From positions 1,736,001 through 1,800,000 of the forward strand of contig NZ_LT960611.1 in the NCBI RefSeq assembly GCF_900233005.1: a stretch of DNA of 64,000 bases. Direction: 5' to 3'. The DNA is from Vibrio tapetis subsp. tapetis. GTDB taxonomy: Bacteria > Pseudomonadota > Gammaproteobacteria > Enterobacterales > Vibrionaceae. Positions 1-14,553 of the stretch are shown piece after piece (positions within the stretch are counted from its first letter, which is position 1; the number at the start of each line of letters is the position of its first letter). The position numbers and the translations under genes are program-made. The notes under the pieces are model-generated. The model had not been told where the DNA came from and did not search any database. It saw only the letters and a program-made list of their open reading frames with translations.

Positions 1-626
1 ATGATGTGTAAAGTAATATCAATATATGGTTTGGATACTAAATCGCCTTCGATGTTGATCGTTACTTCGCCATCGGCAAGTGGCGCTGACATTAAAAATG
101 CCGTTAAGAACTGGCTAGAAATCGAACCATCAATTGACACTGTGCCAGCCTTTAAGCCAGTAGACTTAATTTTTAGTGGCGGGTAATTTTCAGTTTCAAG
201 ATATTCCACATCGGCGCCGGCCGTTTTCAGGGCATCAACGAGGTGGCCGATCGGGCGCTCCTTCATTCTAGGCTCACCAGTAAGAACGTATTCACCCTCT
301 CCAAGGCACAATGCCGCCGCTAAAGGCCTCATCGCGGTACCCGCATTACCTAAAAACAACTCCGTCGCTTCTGCGGTGTTGAAAGCACGCCCTAACCCTT
401 CAACTTCACAGACGGTTTTGTCTTCAGAGAGTTGATAAGTAACACCAAGTTTGGTGAGAGCATTGAGCATATGACGAATATCATCACTGTCTAGTAAGTT
501 AGTAAGGCGAGTTTTACCCTTAGCCAGAGCCGCCAACAAAAGGGCTCTATTCGATACGCTTTTTGAACCGGGTAGATTGACTTCACCCGATACAACTTCA
601 ATAGGTTGTAAAGTAAAGCTTTCCAT
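1..626 (-). CDS. aroA: 3-phosphoshikimate 1-carboxyvinyltransferase (EPSP synthase), N-terminal part
   Basis: The reverse strand from the ATG at 624-626 stays open to the window edge, so the 3' half is outside. The reading begins [20 protein letters not shown] and contains the family signatures [17 protein letters not shown] and [11 protein letters not shown], which hold the shikimate-3-phosphate and PEP binding residues, plus a [10 protein letters not shown] stretch. The enzyme joins shikimate-3-phosphate and phosphoenolpyruvate in the cytoplasmic shikimate pathway. About 208 of the usual roughly 426 residues are visible. The 154 bases upstream hold only a plausible promoter region and an imperfect GCACGCG/CGTGTGC dyad. 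Confidence 0.95.
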   Translation of the reverse strand, partial: MESFTLQPIEVVSGEVNLPGSKSVSNRALLLAALAKGKTRLTNLLDSDDIRHMLNALTKLGVTYQLSEDKTVCEVEGLGRAFNTAEATELFLGNAGTAMRPLAAALCLGEGEYVLTGEPRMKERPIGHLVDALKTAGADVEYLETENYPPLKIKSTGLKAGTVSIDGSISSQFLTAFLMSAPLADGEVTINIEGDLVSKPYIDITLHI

Positions 627-780
627 TTAGTGTATGTTCTTCCTGTGCTTGCACGCGTTAACCGCACGTGTGCATTTAAAATTCTTCGTACTTGCAGACT
701 AGCGAAAAAGAATTGCCTTGGCTAGAGGCTGTCTTGCTTTGCTAGTACATTTTTTACTAAAGCCTATCTAGGGAGCGTAA

Positions 781-1236
781 TCAGTAAGCGATATCGACTC
801 TCACCCCATCGGCAAAGTATAAAATCCGTACCGAATCCCCTTTCACGAATAACATGTTGCTATCAACATCTTGAATAACGTCGACCAAATCTCCCTTATT
901 CGTTTTAATCAGCACTTCGACCAATTTGTATTCAATACTATACTGTTGTTCGGCTCGATTGTGAGCGATACCCGCTCCGGCTACCGCGCCAACAACCGTT
1001 GCAACTTCCTTTCCTCGCCCGTCACCAAATTGATTCCCTACTAAGCCGCCAATCGTTGCGCCCAATAACGTGTCCCAACCAGAGGATTTTGATTCGATAA
1101 TTTCAGTTTTAGAAATATACCTTACGGATTCTACTTTACCGTACACAACCTCGTTGACCTGTCTCGCCTGATTCCTGCTATATGTCGCTTGTGCAAAAAA
1201 AGGCACGAGTAACATCAATAAAACCCAATTTCTCAT
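781..1236 (-). CDS. Glycine-zipper 2TM envelope protein (SlyB/Pcp-like)
   Basis: A 151-residue protein with an N-terminal hydrophobic signal (MRNWVLLMLLVPFFAQA) and a central glycine-zipper segment around residues 56-92 (LLGATIGGLVGNQFGDGRG, then VGAVAGAGIAHNRAE), typical of the 17-kDa antigen/SlyB-like group. There is no lipobox cysteine, so it is probably secreted to the periplasm or inserted in a membrane rather than lipidated. The start has a good AGGTAAG ribosome site. It is divergent from aat, only 34 bases away. Family members are envelope-associated and often stress-responsive. The exact function here is unknown. Confidence 0.75.
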   Translation of the reverse strand: MRNWVLLMLLVPFFAQATYSRNQARQVNEVVYGKVESVRYISKTEIIESKSSGWDTLLGATIGGLVGNQFGDGRGKEVATVVGAVAGAGIAHNRAEQQYSIEYKLVEVLIKTNKGDLVDVIQDVDSNMLFVKGDSVRILYFADGVRVDIAY

Positions 1237-1270
1237 TATACTTACCTCTAAAAAGTGTCAAAATATAATC

Positions 1271-1996
1271 ATGACTATATATCTACCAGAACTCAGCGTG
1301 AACACTGAGGACTTCCCTCCTTGCCACGAAGCATTAAACGAGCCAGATGGTTTACTGGCTATGGGTGGAGATCTTCATCCTAATCGAATACTGGCGGCCT
1401 ATAATCAAGGTATATTTCCATGGTTTAGCGAAGGCGATCCTATTTTATGGTGGAGCCCACAGATACGCGCACTATTTGATCCTAAGACATTCAAACCGTC
1501 TAAAAGTCTCAAAAAGTTTTTCCGTAAATCCAATTATCGGGTCAGCATTAATCTTGTTACACACCAAATAATCGGTTTATGCGCCAGTACGAGACCAGCA
1601 GAAGAGACGTGGATCCTTCCGGAAATGCAGCAAGCTTACCAAGCACTTGCCGATTTGGGTCACTGCCATTCCATCGAGGTATGGCAAGACGATGAGATCA
1701 TTGGCGGGCTATATGGCCTTCAAATTGGTCAAGTTTTCTGTGGCGAGTCAATGTTTAGCCTAAAGTCCAATGCCTCCAAAATTGCGCTTTGGCACCTATG
1801 TGAGCATTTGAATCGCAACGCCGGAATGTTGATCGACTGCCAAATGATGAACGAACACCTAGAATCGCTTGGCGCAATAGAGTCTATGAGAAGCGATTTC
1901 TTACAAGAACTTAGTGTCCTTCGCAGTAAAAATGTATTTGAGGAATGTTATCAGCCTCAATGGCTACCTAGCCCACTGTCAGAGGAGTTGACGTGA
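1271..1996 (+). CDS. aat: Leucyl/phenylalanyl-tRNA--protein transferase
   Basis: The 241-residue protein matches Aat: an N-terminal MTIYLPELSVNTEDFPPCHE, the GGDLHPNRILAAYNQGIFPW block and LWWSPQIRALF. It moves Leu or Phe from charged tRNA onto N-terminal Arg or Lys, making a primary N-degron recognised by ClpS. It overlaps the next gene by four bases (GTGA), so the two are translationally coupled. Together with bpt, clpA and clpS nearby it gives an almost complete bacterial N-degron pathway in one 4.5-kb block. Confidence 0.95.
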   Translation: MTIYLPELSVNTEDFPPCHEALNEPDGLLAMGGDLHPNRILAAYNQGIFPWFSEGDPILWWSPQIRALFDPKTFKPSKSLKKFFRKSNYRVSINLVTHQIIGLCASTRPAEETWILPEMQQAYQALADLGHCHSIEVWQDDEIIGGLYGLQIGQVFCGESMFSLKSNASKIALWHLCEHLNRNAGMLIDCQMMNEHLESLGAIESMRSDFLQELSVLRSKNVFEECYQPQWLPSPLSEELT

Positions 1997-2694
1997 ACGA
2001 GAAAGACAAAACGCTAATTCGAATAGGGTTAACTGAAAATCATCCGTGCAGCTACTTAAAGGATCAACAAGAGCGCGTGGCTGTCATTATGGATGAAAAG
2101 CTGCATACTAACGCAGGCTATGAACTGTTAATGGCGAATGGGTTTCGCCGCAGTGGTGCCACGATCTACAAACCGCAATGCGATGAATGCCAAGCCTGCC
2201 AATCTCTCCGTGTCAATATTGCTGGCTATAGTCCCTCTAAAAGTCACAAACGCTTGATCTCCAAAGCAGGAGATATTGAGTGGGAAATGAAAGATGAGAT
2301 GGATGAAAATTGGTTTGAGCTGTATGAACGTTATATCAACCAGCGTCATAGTTCGGGATCTATGTTCCCTGCAAAACGAAAAGAGTTCTCTGAGTTTTCA
2401 AAAAACCAGTGGCTAAACACAAAATATCTACACGTTTACCAAGACCAAAAGTTGCTCGCTATTGCCGTCACAGACGTCATGTCAGACTGTTCCTCCGCTT
2501 TTTACACCTTTTTTGACCCTGATAGCGAGATTTCTTTAGGCACGCTATGTGTACTGCTGCAAATCGCACATTGTAAGCAGAGCGGGAAGCAATGGCTGTA
2601 TTTAGGCTATCAAATCGACGATTGCGCGGCTATGAATTACAAAGTCCGCTTCCAACCTCATCAAAAGCTAGTAAATAAGCAGTGGCGGGGGTAG
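1993..2694 (+). CDS. bpt: Aspartate/glutamate leucyltransferase (arginyl-transferase family)
   Basis: The 233-residue protein has the ATE/Bpt signatures: an N-terminal Cys-containing block (ENHPCSYLKDQQERV), YKPQCDECQACQSLRV, and RHSSGSMFP. By homology to the Vibrio vulnificus enzyme it transfers leucine to N-terminal Asp and Glu, creating secondary N-degrons. The start is GTG at 1993, preceded by AGAGGAG and overlapping the aat stop. The gene is commonly named ate in older annotation; Bpt activity is more likely in a Vibrio. Confidence 0.93.
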   Translation: MNEKDKTLIRIGLTENHPCSYLKDQQERVAVIMDEKLHTNAGYELLMANGFRRSGATIYKPQCDECQACQSLRVNIAGYSPSKSHKRLISKAGDIEWEMKDEMDENWFELYERYINQRHSSGSMFPAKRKEFSEFSKNQWLNTKYLHVYQDQKLLAIAVTDVMSDCSSAFYTFFDPDSEISLGTLCVLLQIAHCKQSGKQWLYLGYQIDDCAAMNYKVRFQPHQKLVNKQWRG

Positions 2695-2778
2695 AATACG
2701 CCGCAACTTTACTTTTTATATTTTTAAGGGCACTATTCGTCCGTTAAAAAATAATGCCTAATTTCTAAAGAGGATTAA

Positions 2779-2997
<219 letters not shown>

Positions 2998-3037
2998 TCT
3001 TTAATAGAGCACTTCGCTTTATATTGATATGAATTCC

Positions 3038-3064
3038 AAACGGAGCCTAGTGCTCCGTTTTTTA
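3038..3064 (+). terminator. Rho-independent terminator of infA
   Basis: Perfect arms AAACGGAGC and GCTCCGTTT with a 5-base loop, running into a T tract. It closes the aat-bpt-infA side. Confidence 0.85.
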
Positions 3065-3087
3065 TTATCTGCAGGTTTGTTGATGGA

Positions 3088-3120
3088 TAAAAAAAACGCA
3101 CTGTTTCCAGTACGTTTTTT
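3088..3120 (-). terminator. Rho-independent terminator of clpA
   Basis: Read on the reverse strand: ACGTACTG, loop GAAA, CAGTGCGT, then a run of T. The arms have one wobble pair. It lies 26 bases beyond the clpA stop, between two convergent genes. Confidence 0.8.
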
Positions 3121-3146
3121 GAGTCAGTCTATTCTAAATGACCCGA

Positions 3147-5420
3147 CTAATGGATGGCTTCTTCTTCGTTTTCGTAATGAAAAACAAGCTCATTGTCTTT
3201 CAACGACACTCGAACCGAGCCACCTTTTACTAACGAACCAAATAAAAGTTCATTTGCTAGCGGTTTCTTCAAGCTCTCTTGGATAGCACGAGACATTGGA
3301 CGTGCTCCCATGGCCTTGTCATAGCCTCTGTCTGCCAACCAATGGCGAGCATCTTGAGATACTTCCATCGACACACCACGAGCATCCAGCTGCGCTTGTA
3401 GCTCAACAATGAATTTATCAACAACTTGATGAATGACTGTTTCATCTAGGCTATTAAACCAAATCACGTTATCTAAGCGATTACGGAACTCTGGAGTGAA
3501 TACTTTTTTAATTTCACCCATCGCATCGAAGCTGTGATCCTGCTGGATAAGACCAATGGATTTTTTCTCTGTTTCAGCAACACCAGCATTGGTCGTCATG
3601 ACCAAGATAACATTGCGGAAATCCGCTTTACGCCCATTGTTATCCGTTAGCGTTCCGTTATCCATAACCTGAAGAAGCAGGTTAAAGATGTCTGGGTGTG
3701 CTTTTTCAATTTCATCAAGCAACACCACCGCGTGAGGATGTTTGATTACGGCATCTGTCAGCAAACCACCTTGGTCGTATCCCACATAACCAGGGGGAGC
3801 ACCAATCAAACGGCTCACTGAATGTCTTTCACCATATTCAGACATATCAAAACGTAGCAGTTCAACCCCTAACAACTTAGAAAGCTGGACAGTCACTTCC
3901 GTTTTACCTACCCCTGTTGGGCCTGCAAACAAAAACGAACCAACCGGTTTATTGTCAGCGCCTAGTCCTGCTCGGCTCAGTTTGATCGCTTCAGATAGCA
4001 CTTCAATGGCTGGATCTTGTCCGAATACTAGCATTTTCATTTTGCCTTCTAGTTTCTGCAAAATGTCTTTGTCGGTAGAAGAAACTGATTTCTCAGGAAT
4101 ACGCGCCATTTTCGCAACCATGTTTTCGATGTCTGAAACACCCACGGTTTTCTTTCGACGACTGGCTGGTGTTAACCGGCTACGAGCACCCGCTTCATCA
4201 ATAACATCGATCGCCTTATCAGGAAGGTGACGCTCGTTAATATACTTAGCAGAAAGCTCAACAGCAGCACGTACTGCTTGCTTGGTATAACGAACATCGT
4301 GATGCTCTTCATACTTAGGCTTCAGCCCCATCAGGATCTTAGTTGTGTCGTCTAACGATGGCTCTACCACATCGATTTTTTGGAATCGACGAGACAGGGC
4401 GCGCTCTTTATCAAAAATGTTGCTGTATTCTTGATACGGCGTTGAACCGATACAACGTAATTTACCACTGCTGAGTAGCGGCTTGATCAGGTTTGCGGCA
4501 TCGACTTGCCCACCAGAAGCTGCACCTGCACCGATGATGGTGTGGATTTCGTCAATAAACAGAATCGCATCATCTTCTTTTTCTAGTTGCTTCAAAATCG
4601 CTTTAAAACGTTTTTCAAAGTCACCACGGTACTTAGTACCGGCAAGCAACGAACCGATATCCAATGAATAGATAACGCTGTCTTTGATGACGTCCGGTAC
4701 TAACCCTTCAACAATGCGCCACGCCAGACCTTCCGCAATGGCTGTTTTACCTACGCCAGCCTCACCGACTAACAATGGGTTGTTTTTTCGACGACGACAT
4801 AAGACTTGAACAGTACGTTCTAATTCTTTATCGCGGCCGATCAGAGGATCAATGTTACCTTGACGCGCTAGGTTATTGAGGTTCACTGCAAAATTTTCTA
4901 AGCGATCTTCTGAGTTTGCCTCTTCTGCCGGGCTTTCTTCACCAAACATATTCGATGAAGAAGAAGCGTCTTCCCCACCTTGTGGTGATTTAGTAATACC
5001 GTGAGAAATAAAATTCACAATATCTAAACGACTGATATCGTTCTTTTTCAAAAGGTATGCAGCGTGAGATTCTTGTTCACTGAAAATTGCGACAAGGACA
5101 TTGGCTCCGGTAACTTCACTGCGCCCTGAAGACTGGACATGAAAAACTGCGCGTTGAAGTACTCGTTGAAAGCTCAATGTGGGTTGAGTTTCTCGGGTCT
5201 CATCATTTTCGGGAATGAGAGGCGTGGTTTGATCGATGAACGCGTCGAGCTCTTGACGTAATACATCAAGGTCGGCCTGACAGGCTTTTAGTGCTTCCTG
5301 GGCTGCTTCGTTATCGAGTAAGGCGAGAAGAAGATGTTCAACCGTCATGAATTCGTGACGTTTGTCTCTCGCACGAGCAAAAGCACTGTTTAGGCTCGAT
5401 TCTAGTTCTTTATTTAGCAT
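3147..5420 (-). CDS. clpA: ATP-dependent Clp protease ATP-binding subunit ClpA
   Basis: The start chosen is the internal ATG at 5420 ([18 protein letters not shown]), not the longer frame, because it has GGGAGG just upstream and matches the E. coli N-terminus, giving 757 residues. It carries the double Clp_N repeat, a first AAA+ module with Walker A GEAGVGKT near residue 219, and a second with GPTGVGKT near residue 500. It unfolds substrates, including ClpS-delivered N-degron proteins, and feeds them to ClpP. It lies 42 bases downstream of clpS on the same strand. Confidence 0.97.
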   Translation of the reverse strand: MLNKELESSLNSAFARARDKRHEFMTVEHLLLALLDNEAAQEALKACQADLDVLRQELDAFIDQTTPLIPENDETRETQPTLSFQRVLQRAVFHVQSSGRSEVTGANVLVAIFSEQESHAAYLLKKNDISRLDIVNFISHGITKSPQGGEDASSSSNMFGEESPAEEANSEDRLENFAVNLNNLARQGNIDPLIGRDKELERTVQVLCRRRKNNPLLVGEAGVGKTAIAEGLAWRIVEGLVPDVIKDSVIYSLDIGSLLAGTKYRGDFEKRFKAILKQLEKEDDAILFIDEIHTIIGAGAASGGQVDAANLIKPLLSSGKLRCIGSTPYQEYSNIFDKERALSRRFQKIDVVEPSLDDTTKILMGLKPKYEEHHDVRYTKQAVRAAVELSAKYINERHLPDKAIDVIDEAGARSRLTPASRRKKTVGVSDIENMVAKMARIPEKSVSSTDKDILQKLEGKMKMLVFGQDPAIEVLSEAIKLSRAGLGADNKPVGSFLFAGPTGVGKTEVTVQLSKLLGVELLRFDMSEYGERHSVSRLIGAPPGYVGYDQGGLLTDAVIKHPHAVVLLDEIEKAHPDIFNLLLQVMDNGTLTDNNGRKADFRNVILVMTTNAGVAETEKKSIGLIQQDHSFDAMGEIKKVFTPEFRNRLDNVIWFNSLDETVIHQVVDKFIVELQAQLDARGVSMEVSQDARHWLADRGYDKAMGARPMSRAIQESLKKPLANELLFGSLVKGGSVRVSLKDNELVFHYENEEEAIH

Positions 5421-5462
5421 AAGTACCTCCCAAAAGAACAACTTTCGTTGCTCACGCAGGCT

Positions 5463-5783
5463 CTATGCCTGCTCCATTGTACATAACAGCGGATGTTCGT
5501 TTTCATTAGAATACATAGTGACTTGCGCCACTTTGGTCTCAGCAACTTCGGCGGTAAATGTGCCGCATATTGCTTTCCCATCGTAATGTACTTTGAGCAT
5601 CACTTGTGTTGCTTTTTCCAAATCCATAGAAAAGAAACGTTCAAGTATTTCGATTACAAAATCCATCGGTGTGTAGTCATCGTTATTCAAAATTACGTTA
5701 TACATTGCCGGCGGACGGATTTCGGTTTTTTCTTTCTCCAATAAATCTGAGTCTGGAGTGACCCATTCATAATGTTTGCTCAT
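5463..5783 (-). CDS. clpS: ATP-dependent Clp protease adaptor ClpS
   Basis: The start used is the ATG at 5783 ([16 protein letters not shown]), giving 106 residues, the normal family length. The longer frame adds 18 unconserved residues. The core [18 protein letters not shown] holds the Asn/Asp residues that grip the N-terminal alpha-amino group of N-degron substrates. It is the first gene of clpS-clpA and is divergent from cspD. Confidence 0.97.
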   Translation of the reverse strand: MSKHYEWVTPDSDLLEKEKTEIRPPAMYNVILNNDDYTPMDFVIEILERFFSMDLEKATQVMLKVHYDGKAICGTFTAEVAETKVAQVTMYSNENEHPLLCTMEQA

Positions 5784-6210
5784 GGTATCGTCGGTTGTTA
5801 CGAAGATGCGAAAGTAAAATGCACTTCCAAAAAACACCTTCTATTTAAGACTAATGCAGCAATTGTATCCCTGCAAATAAAACATTGCTATTGGGTTAGC
5901 ACAAAGAATTGCAAACCCATTGTAATGATAGAATTATCACTCCTTAGATTATGTGAACTCCTACAAGTCAACTATGCCGCTAGTTACAAAATTGTTAATC
6001 TCAAAAATGAAATCTTTGTCAAATTGTTAGATTTTATTCACAAAAACTATTGACTAGTGAAACTCATTGACTAAATTGTGTGCTGGTACGTTAAAAATTA
6101 GATCGTCTCAAATAGACGTTCATCACAATTATTGAGCGTACTATCAGTACAAATAGTAAGCGTCGACATAACAACATCAGTTAGTAACGAATGCATGAAG
6201 GATGTAAAGC
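5784..6210. other. clpS-cspD divergent intergenic region, no gene seen
   Basis: A 427-base A+T-rich region holding the promoters of clpS (reverse) and cspD (forward). A 93-codon forward frame begins inside clpS and runs to 6053, but it has no plausible ribosome site, composition or homology and is not called. Length and A+T richness would allow regulated stationary-phase control of cspD. No specific operator is recognised. Confidence 0.5.
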
Positions 6211-6432
6211 ATGGCTACAGGTACAGTAAAATGGTTCAATAATGCCAAAGGATTTGGGTTTATTTGTCCAGAAGGAGAAGACGGCGACATTTTTGCTCAC
6301 TACTCCACAATCAAGATGGATGGGTATCGCACGCTAAAAGCAGGCCAACCCGTCGCCTATGAAGTAGAAAAGGGGCCAAAAGGTTCTCATGCAAGTTCCG
6401 TCGTCCCAATCGAAGGCGAACCTGCAAAATAA
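6211..6432 (+). CDS. cspD: Cold shock domain protein CspD
   Basis: A 73-residue cold-shock domain with RNP1 KGFGFI and RNP2 DIFAHYS (MATGTVKWFNNAKGFGFICP). The short extra tail after the domain and the position divergent from clpS-clpA point to CspD, which binds single-stranded DNA and inhibits replication in stationary phase, rather than CspA. Confidence 0.93.
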   Translation: MATGTVKWFNNAKGFGFICPEGEDGDIFAHYSTIKMDGYRTLKAGQPVAYEVEKGPKGSHASSVVPIEGEPAK

Positions 6433-6468
6433 TAGGCTTTGTTAAGTCCAAAATTTGTATGAGCACTT

Positions 6469-6500
6469 GAAACCCGCATTTAGCGGGTTTCGTCGTTTTA
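6469..6500 (+). terminator. Terminator of cspD
   Basis: Arms GAAACCCGC and GCGGGTTTC with a 5-base ATTTA loop, followed by a weak T-rich stretch (GTCGTTTTA). Confidence 0.7.
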
Positions 6501-6565
6501 GTCTTGATGAAAACCATTCACGACCTCTTTGACCTTACGTGCTCTCAACCATTGGCAACTTACAT

Positions 6566-6596
6566 AAAAAAACCGCCTAACAAAGTAGGCGGTTTC
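6566..6596 (-). terminator. Terminator of icd
   Basis: On the reverse strand: AACCGCCTA, loop CTTTGT, TAGGCGGTT, then at least six T. It is 23 bases beyond the icd stop. Confidence 0.88.
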
Positions 6597-6618
6597 GAGT
6601 ATTGGTATTTTTAAGCAA

Positions 6619-9181
<2,563 letters not shown>

Positions 9182-9865
9182 ATGTCATTCCGTTCTCGCG
9201 GCGCAAACCCGAAATCTGCACACCGCTCTGGCAAGCCAGGTTTTAAACAAGGTCCTGGTCATTCATCGACCCACAGAAAGAAACCAAGAACAGAGTCAAA
9301 ACCCAGAATCAACGCAGCGGATCGAAAAGTGCTCATCTTTAACAAACCTTATGATACCTTGAGCCAGTTCACCGACGGTGACGGTCGCAAAACGTTAGCA
9401 GATTATATTGATGTCAAAGATGTGTACGCCGCAGGTCGCCTTGATCGTGACAGCGAAGGTCTGTTGATATTAACAAATGACGGGATATTACAAGCCAAGC
9501 TCACCCAACCTAGCTCAAAATCCCCCAAAACTTATTGGGTACAAGTTGAAGGCGCACCTACCGACGAAGATCTAGAAAAACTGCGTAAAGGTGTTGAACT
9601 AAAAGATGGCATGACACTGCCAGCAAAAGTGGAAGTATTAGATGAACCGACACTTTGGGACCGCTCCCCTCCTGTTCGCTTTCGCGCCGCAATCCCCACT
9701 ACCTGGCTTGCAATTACCATCATTGAAGGTCGCAATCGTCAAGTAAGGCGAATGACCGCTAATATCGGCTTCCCTACTCTGAGATTAATTAGGCATTCAA
9801 TGGGCCAATGGCAATTAGACGATTTACAACCAGGTGAATACAAGGAAGTAGACGTTAAACTCTAA
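9182..9865 (+). CDS. rluE: 23S rRNA pseudouridine(2457) synthase RluE
   Basis: A 227-residue RsuA/RluE-type synthase. A basic, Ser/Arg-rich tail occupies residues 1-45 ([20 protein letters not shown]), then the catalytic domain with [17 protein letters not shown], where Asp88 is the nucleophile. There is no S4 domain and the protein is short, which fits RluE (the RluB/RluF paralogues are longer). It modifies 23S rRNA uridine 2457 in the peptidyl-transferase region. The extended basic N-terminus is common in Vibrio members. Confidence 0.88.
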   Translation: MSFRSRGANPKSAHRSGKPGFKQGPGHSSTHRKKPRTESKPRINAADRKVLIFNKPYDTLSQFTDGDGRKTLADYIDVKDVYAAGRLDRDSEGLLILTNDGILQAKLTQPSSKSPKTYWVQVEGAPTDEDLEKLRKGVELKDGMTLPAKVEVLDEPTLWDRSPPVRFRAAIPTTWLAITIIEGRNRQVRRMTANIGFPTLRLIRHSMGQWQLDDLQPGEYKEVDVKL

Positions 9866-9907
9866 CCAGACACTAAGCCCAGAAAAATGGTTAGACTTTG
9901 TTCAAAT

Positions 9908-9947
9908 GAGAGCTAAAACCCAGAGAATAAACTGTGATTTAGCTCTC
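9908..9947. repeat. Perfect inverted repeat upstream of mnmA
   Basis: Arms GAGAGCTAAA and TTTAGCTCTC (10/10) enclose a 20-base loop. There is no T tract, so it is not an obvious terminator. It sits between the rluE stop and the mnmA start (67 bases from the latter). It could be a weak rluE terminator, an mRNA-stabilising stem or an operator. Confidence 0.5.
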
Positions 9948-10013
9948 GGAACTGTCACCAACAAAATCTTTCTGATAGAATCTGCAGCCAAGTAATTTTT
10001 GTGGTAGAGAACC

Positions 10014-11126
10014 ATGTCAGATAACAGCCAAAAGAAAGTAATTGTCGGAATGTCCGGCGGTGTTGACTCCTCTGTTTCCGCTTACCTGCTTTTGCAACAA
10101 GGCTATCAAGTTGAAGGCCTGTTCATGAAGAACTGGGAAGAAGATGATAACGAAGAGTACTGCACAGCAGCAGAAGATTTAGCTGATGCTCAGGCTGTTT
10201 GTGACAAGCTCGGTATTCATCTCCACACGATCAACTTTGCCTCTGAATACTGGGACAACGTGTTCGAGTACTTTTTAGCGGAATACAAAGCCGGGCGTAC
10301 ACCTAACCCCGACATTCTTTGTAACAAAGAAATTAAGTTCAAGGCGTTCTTAGAGTTCGCTGACGAAGTGCTTGATGCTGACTACATCGCAATGGGTCAC
10401 TACGTCCGTCGTACGTTCCCAACCGTTGAAGGCGAAAAGCCTCAAATGTTGCGTGGATTAGACAACAATAAAGACCAAAGCTACTTCTTATACACCCTAA
10501 GTTCAGACCAGGTCGCACGTAGCTTATTCCCTGTGGGCGACCTAGAAAAACCAGAAGTTCGTCGTATCGCTGAAGAACAAGACTTAATCACGGCGAAGAA
10601 AAAGGACTCAACCGGTATTTGCTTTATTGGTGAGCGTAAATTCACCGACTTCCTTTCTCGTTACTTGCCTGCTCAACCGGGCAAAATTGAAACTCCCGAA
10701 GGTAAAGTTATCGGCGAACACCAAGGTTTGATGTACCATACGCTCGGTCAACGCAAAGGTTTGCACATTGGCGGCCAAAAAGGCGGCGGTGGCAACGAAG
10801 ACCCATGGTACGTTGCTGAAAAAGATCTTAAGCGTAACGTATTAATTGCTGTTCAGGGTGGCGAACACCCATTGCTTAAATCTCAAGGGCTTTTTGCATC
10901 TCAACTGCATTGGGTCGACCGCACGGCAATAAAAGCACCACTTAGCTGCACGGTAAAAACCAGATATCGCCAAGATGACATTCCTTGCACCATCATTCCT
11001 GTAGATGATGAGAACATCAAAGTCATCTTTGATGAACCGCAAGTTGCTGTTACTCCAGGGCAATCTGCTGTATTTTATAGCGGCGAAGTTTGCCTTGGTG
11101 GCGGGATCATCGAAGCACGCATTTAA
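10014..11126 (+). CDS. mnmA: tRNA-specific 2-thiouridylase MnmA
   Basis: A 370-residue enzyme with the N-type ATP-pyrophosphatase loop GMSGGVDSS (residues 12-20), the first catalytic cysteine Cys103 in [14 protein letters not shown] and the second, Cys203, in [11 protein letters not shown]. It installs the 2-thio group at U34 of tRNA Lys, Glu and Gln using persulfide sulfur relayed from IscS and the Tus system. It is followed by hflD and purB, the conserved mnmA-hflD-purB order. Confidence 0.97.
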   Translation: MSDNSQKKVIVGMSGGVDSSVSAYLLLQQGYQVEGLFMKNWEEDDNEEYCTAAEDLADAQAVCDKLGIHLHTINFASEYWDNVFEYFLAEYKAGRTPNPDILCNKEIKFKAFLEFADEVLDADYIAMGHYVRRTFPTVEGEKPQMLRGLDNNKDQSYFLYTLSSDQVARSLFPVGDLEKPEVRRIAEEQDLITAKKKDSTGICFIGERKFTDFLSRYLPAQPGKIETPEGKVIGEHQGLMYHTLGQRKGLHIGGQKGGGGNEDPWYVAEKDLKRNVLIAVQGGEHPLLKSQGLFASQLHWVDRTAIKAPLSCTVKTRYRQDDIPCTIIPVDDENIKVIFDEPQVAVTPGQSAVFYSGEVCLGGGIIEARI

Positions 11127-11198
11127 CGTTTGAACATCAGTATCAATGCACTGCAAACGCAGTGCATTGAATAAAAAGTAAATTTAAGGAGTAGTTAC

Positions 11199-11816
11199 GT
11201 GGCTAATACACTTTATGACCGCACCATCGCATTTGCCGGTATGTGCCAAGCTGTTGCACTTGTACAAGAAGTTGCAAAGAACGGTCATTGTGATTCAGAC
11301 GCGTTTAAAGCCTCTGTTAACGCTATTCTAAGTACCAATCCTTCTAACACTCTTGATGTATTTGGCACTGAAGCTGACCTAAAAATAGGGCTAGAATGCC
11401 TTATTGAAGGCATCGACAGTACCCCTGCAGGAAGTGAAGTCACACGTTACCTTATTAGCCTAATGGCACTCGAGCGCAAGCTTGATACGCGCCGTGACGC
11501 TATGTCTCAATTGGGTGACCGCATTCAAATGGCACAACGCCAAACTGAACATTTTGATTTGTTCGACGAAAACATGATCAGTAATCTTGCGAGCATCTAC
11601 CTTGATGTTATCAGCCCTGTTGGCCCACGAATCCAAGTTACTGGCACCCCTACCGTATTACAGCAAACCTCCAATCAACACAAAGTTCGTGCTCTGCTGC
11701 TTTCTGGCATTCGTAGCGCAGTACTTTGGCGCCAAACTGGTGGTAAGCGACGTCACTTAATATTTGGCCGCAAGAAAATGATCGAGCAAGCCCAAATATT
11801 ATTAGCAAGAATTTAA
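11199..11816 (+). CDS. hflD: High-frequency lysogenization protein HflD homologue
   Basis: A 205-residue HflD/YcfC family protein ([20 protein letters not shown], then [20 protein letters not shown]). The start is GTG at 11199 with TAAGGAG eight bases upstream. In E. coli HflD is a membrane-associated protein that binds lambda CII; its house-keeping role is unclear. Its constant place between mnmA and purB supports the call. Confidence 0.93.
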   Translation: MANTLYDRTIAFAGMCQAVALVQEVAKNGHCDSDAFKASVNAILSTNPSNTLDVFGTEADLKIGLECLIEGIDSTPAGSEVTRYLISLMALERKLDTRRDAMSQLGDRIQMAQRQTEHFDLFDENMISNLASIYLDVISPVGPRIQVTGTPTVLQQTSNQHKVRALLLSGIRSAVLWRQTGGKRRHLIFGRKKMIEQAQILLARI

Positions 11817-11827
11817 CCCCCATTTAA

Positions 11828-13216
<1,389 letters not shown>

Positions 13217-13265
13217 GCGCAAGCTTAAAGAATAAGGGAAAACCCTTTTCTTAATCGAGTAATGA

Positions 13266-13293
13266 GAGCCACCGAAAGGTGGCTCTTTTTTTT
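13266..13293 (+). terminator. Terminator of purB
   Basis: Arms GAGCCACC and GGTGGCTC with a GAAA tetraloop, followed by eight T. Confidence 0.92.
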
Positions 13294-13350
13294 ATTGGTC
13301 GCCGAAATAAGCTGGTACAATGCGCGCATAATTCGCTATGAAGACTATTT

Positions 13351-14493
13351 ATGTATCAGCTTTCCTTTTCTTTAGAACAATTCCTCTCTGAATTTTGGCA
13401 GAAAAAACCCACTATCATCAAAGCTGGTTTCGCCAACTTCGAAGACCCTATGAGTCCAGACGAACTCGCCGGCTTAACCATGGAAGAAGAAATTGACTCT
13501 CGTTTCGTTTCGAACTTAGAGGGTGAATGGCAAGCCGAACATGGTCCTTTTAAAGAAGAAAAATTCACAGAGCTTGGCGAGACTAACTGGTCTTTTATCG
13601 TTCAAGCCGCCAATCACTGGCACACTGAAGCCGCTCAGCTTGTAAAACCGTTTAGCGCACTGCCAAATTGGCTATTTGATGATCTGATGATCAGTTACTC
13701 TGTTGCTGGCGGCGGCGTTGGTCCTCATATCGACCAATACGATGTGTTTATCATTCAAGGACAAGGTAAAAGGCACTGGCGCGTTGGTGCGAAAGATGAA
13801 GGTCAATACGTAGAAACTTGCCGCCACTCTGTACTTCGTCAAATTGAAGGTTTTGACGCCATCATAGATGATGTTTTAGAACCAGGTGACATCTTATACA
13901 TTCCACCAGGTTTCCCTCATGATGGTTATGCACTAGAAGCATCAATGAGTTATTCCGTAGGCTACCGTTCACCAAAGGAACAAGAGCTTATCAGTAACTT
14001 TGCCGATTTTGTTTTAGCTCATGATATTGGCGATGTGCACCTGCATAACCCAGAGCAACAGCCTCAACAAAACACCGGTTTGATCCAAACCAATGATTTA
14101 GACCACCTCAAAGGCATGTTGAACAAAGCCCTTGAAGACCAATCTTTTGTCGATAAATTTATGGGTTGCCTGCTCAGTCAATCTCGCCACCAGCTTGATG
14201 TGGTCGCGCCAGAAGATGAATGGACGAGTGAAGAAATTCAAAACCACCTTGAACACGGTGGCGTATTTGAACGTGTATCTGGACTAAGAGCCTACTACCA
14301 CCAGCACGATTTAAACACCGCGTACATTAACGGTGAAGTCATACAAGTCACTAAGCCACAACAGCCATTGATTCATGCGCTGTGTGATAGCCAACAGCTT
14401 GCCAATGAAAGCATCCTGTCTTGTGAAGACATAACGAGTGTTATCACTATATTGACCGAGCTTGTGAACAAAGGCTACTGGTTCAGCGAATAA
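13351..14493 (+). CDS. roxA: RoxA/YcfD-type ribosomal protein oxygenase (JmjC cupin)
   Basis: A 380-residue JmjC-fold 2-oxoglutarate/Fe(II) oxygenase. The iron triad is visible as His126 and Asp128 in GPHIDQYDVF, and His190 in PPGFPHDGYAL. In E. coli the homologue (YcfD) hydroxylates Arg81 of ribosomal protein L16. Length and architecture (cupin, dimerisation segment, C-terminal winged-helix part) match. The ribosome site before the ATG at 13351 is weak. It is a single gene between purB and a converging transporter. Confidence 0.88.
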   Translation: MYQLSFSLEQFLSEFWQKKPTIIKAGFANFEDPMSPDELAGLTMEEEIDSRFVSNLEGEWQAEHGPFKEEKFTELGETNWSFIVQAANHWHTEAAQLVKPFSALPNWLFDDLMISYSVAGGGVGPHIDQYDVFIIQGQGKRHWRVGAKDEGQYVETCRHSVLRQIEGFDAIIDDVLEPGDILYIPPGFPHDGYALEASMSYSVGYRSPKEQELISNFADFVLAHDIGDVHLHNPEQQPQQNTGLIQTNDLDHLKGMLNKALEDQSFVDKFMGCLLSQSRHQLDVVAPEDEWTSEEIQNHLEHGGVFERVSGLRAYYHQHDLNTAYINGEVIQVTKPQQPLIHALCDSQQLANESILSCEDITSVITILTELVNKGYWFSE

Positions 14494-14499
14494 TAAAAA

Positions 14500-14528
14500 G
14501 GCCTCGTCTAAATGACGGGGCCTGTTTA
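14500..14528 (+). terminator. Terminator of the roxA-type gene
   Basis: Arms GGCCTCGTC and GACGGGGCC with one wobble pair, followed by TGTTTATTCTG. The T tract is interrupted. Confidence 0.65.
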
Positions 14529-14553
14529 TTCTGTTTTTGGGGGCTCAGCGATA

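Noticed and set aside
1..186. Forward 61-codon open frame at the left edge
   Set aside because: It is antisense to aroA, whose conserved protein sequence on the reverse strand is clear.
5772..6053. 93-codon forward frame in the clpS-cspD gap
   Set aside because: It starts inside clpS, lacks a ribosome site and has the biased composition of A+T-rich noncoding DNA.
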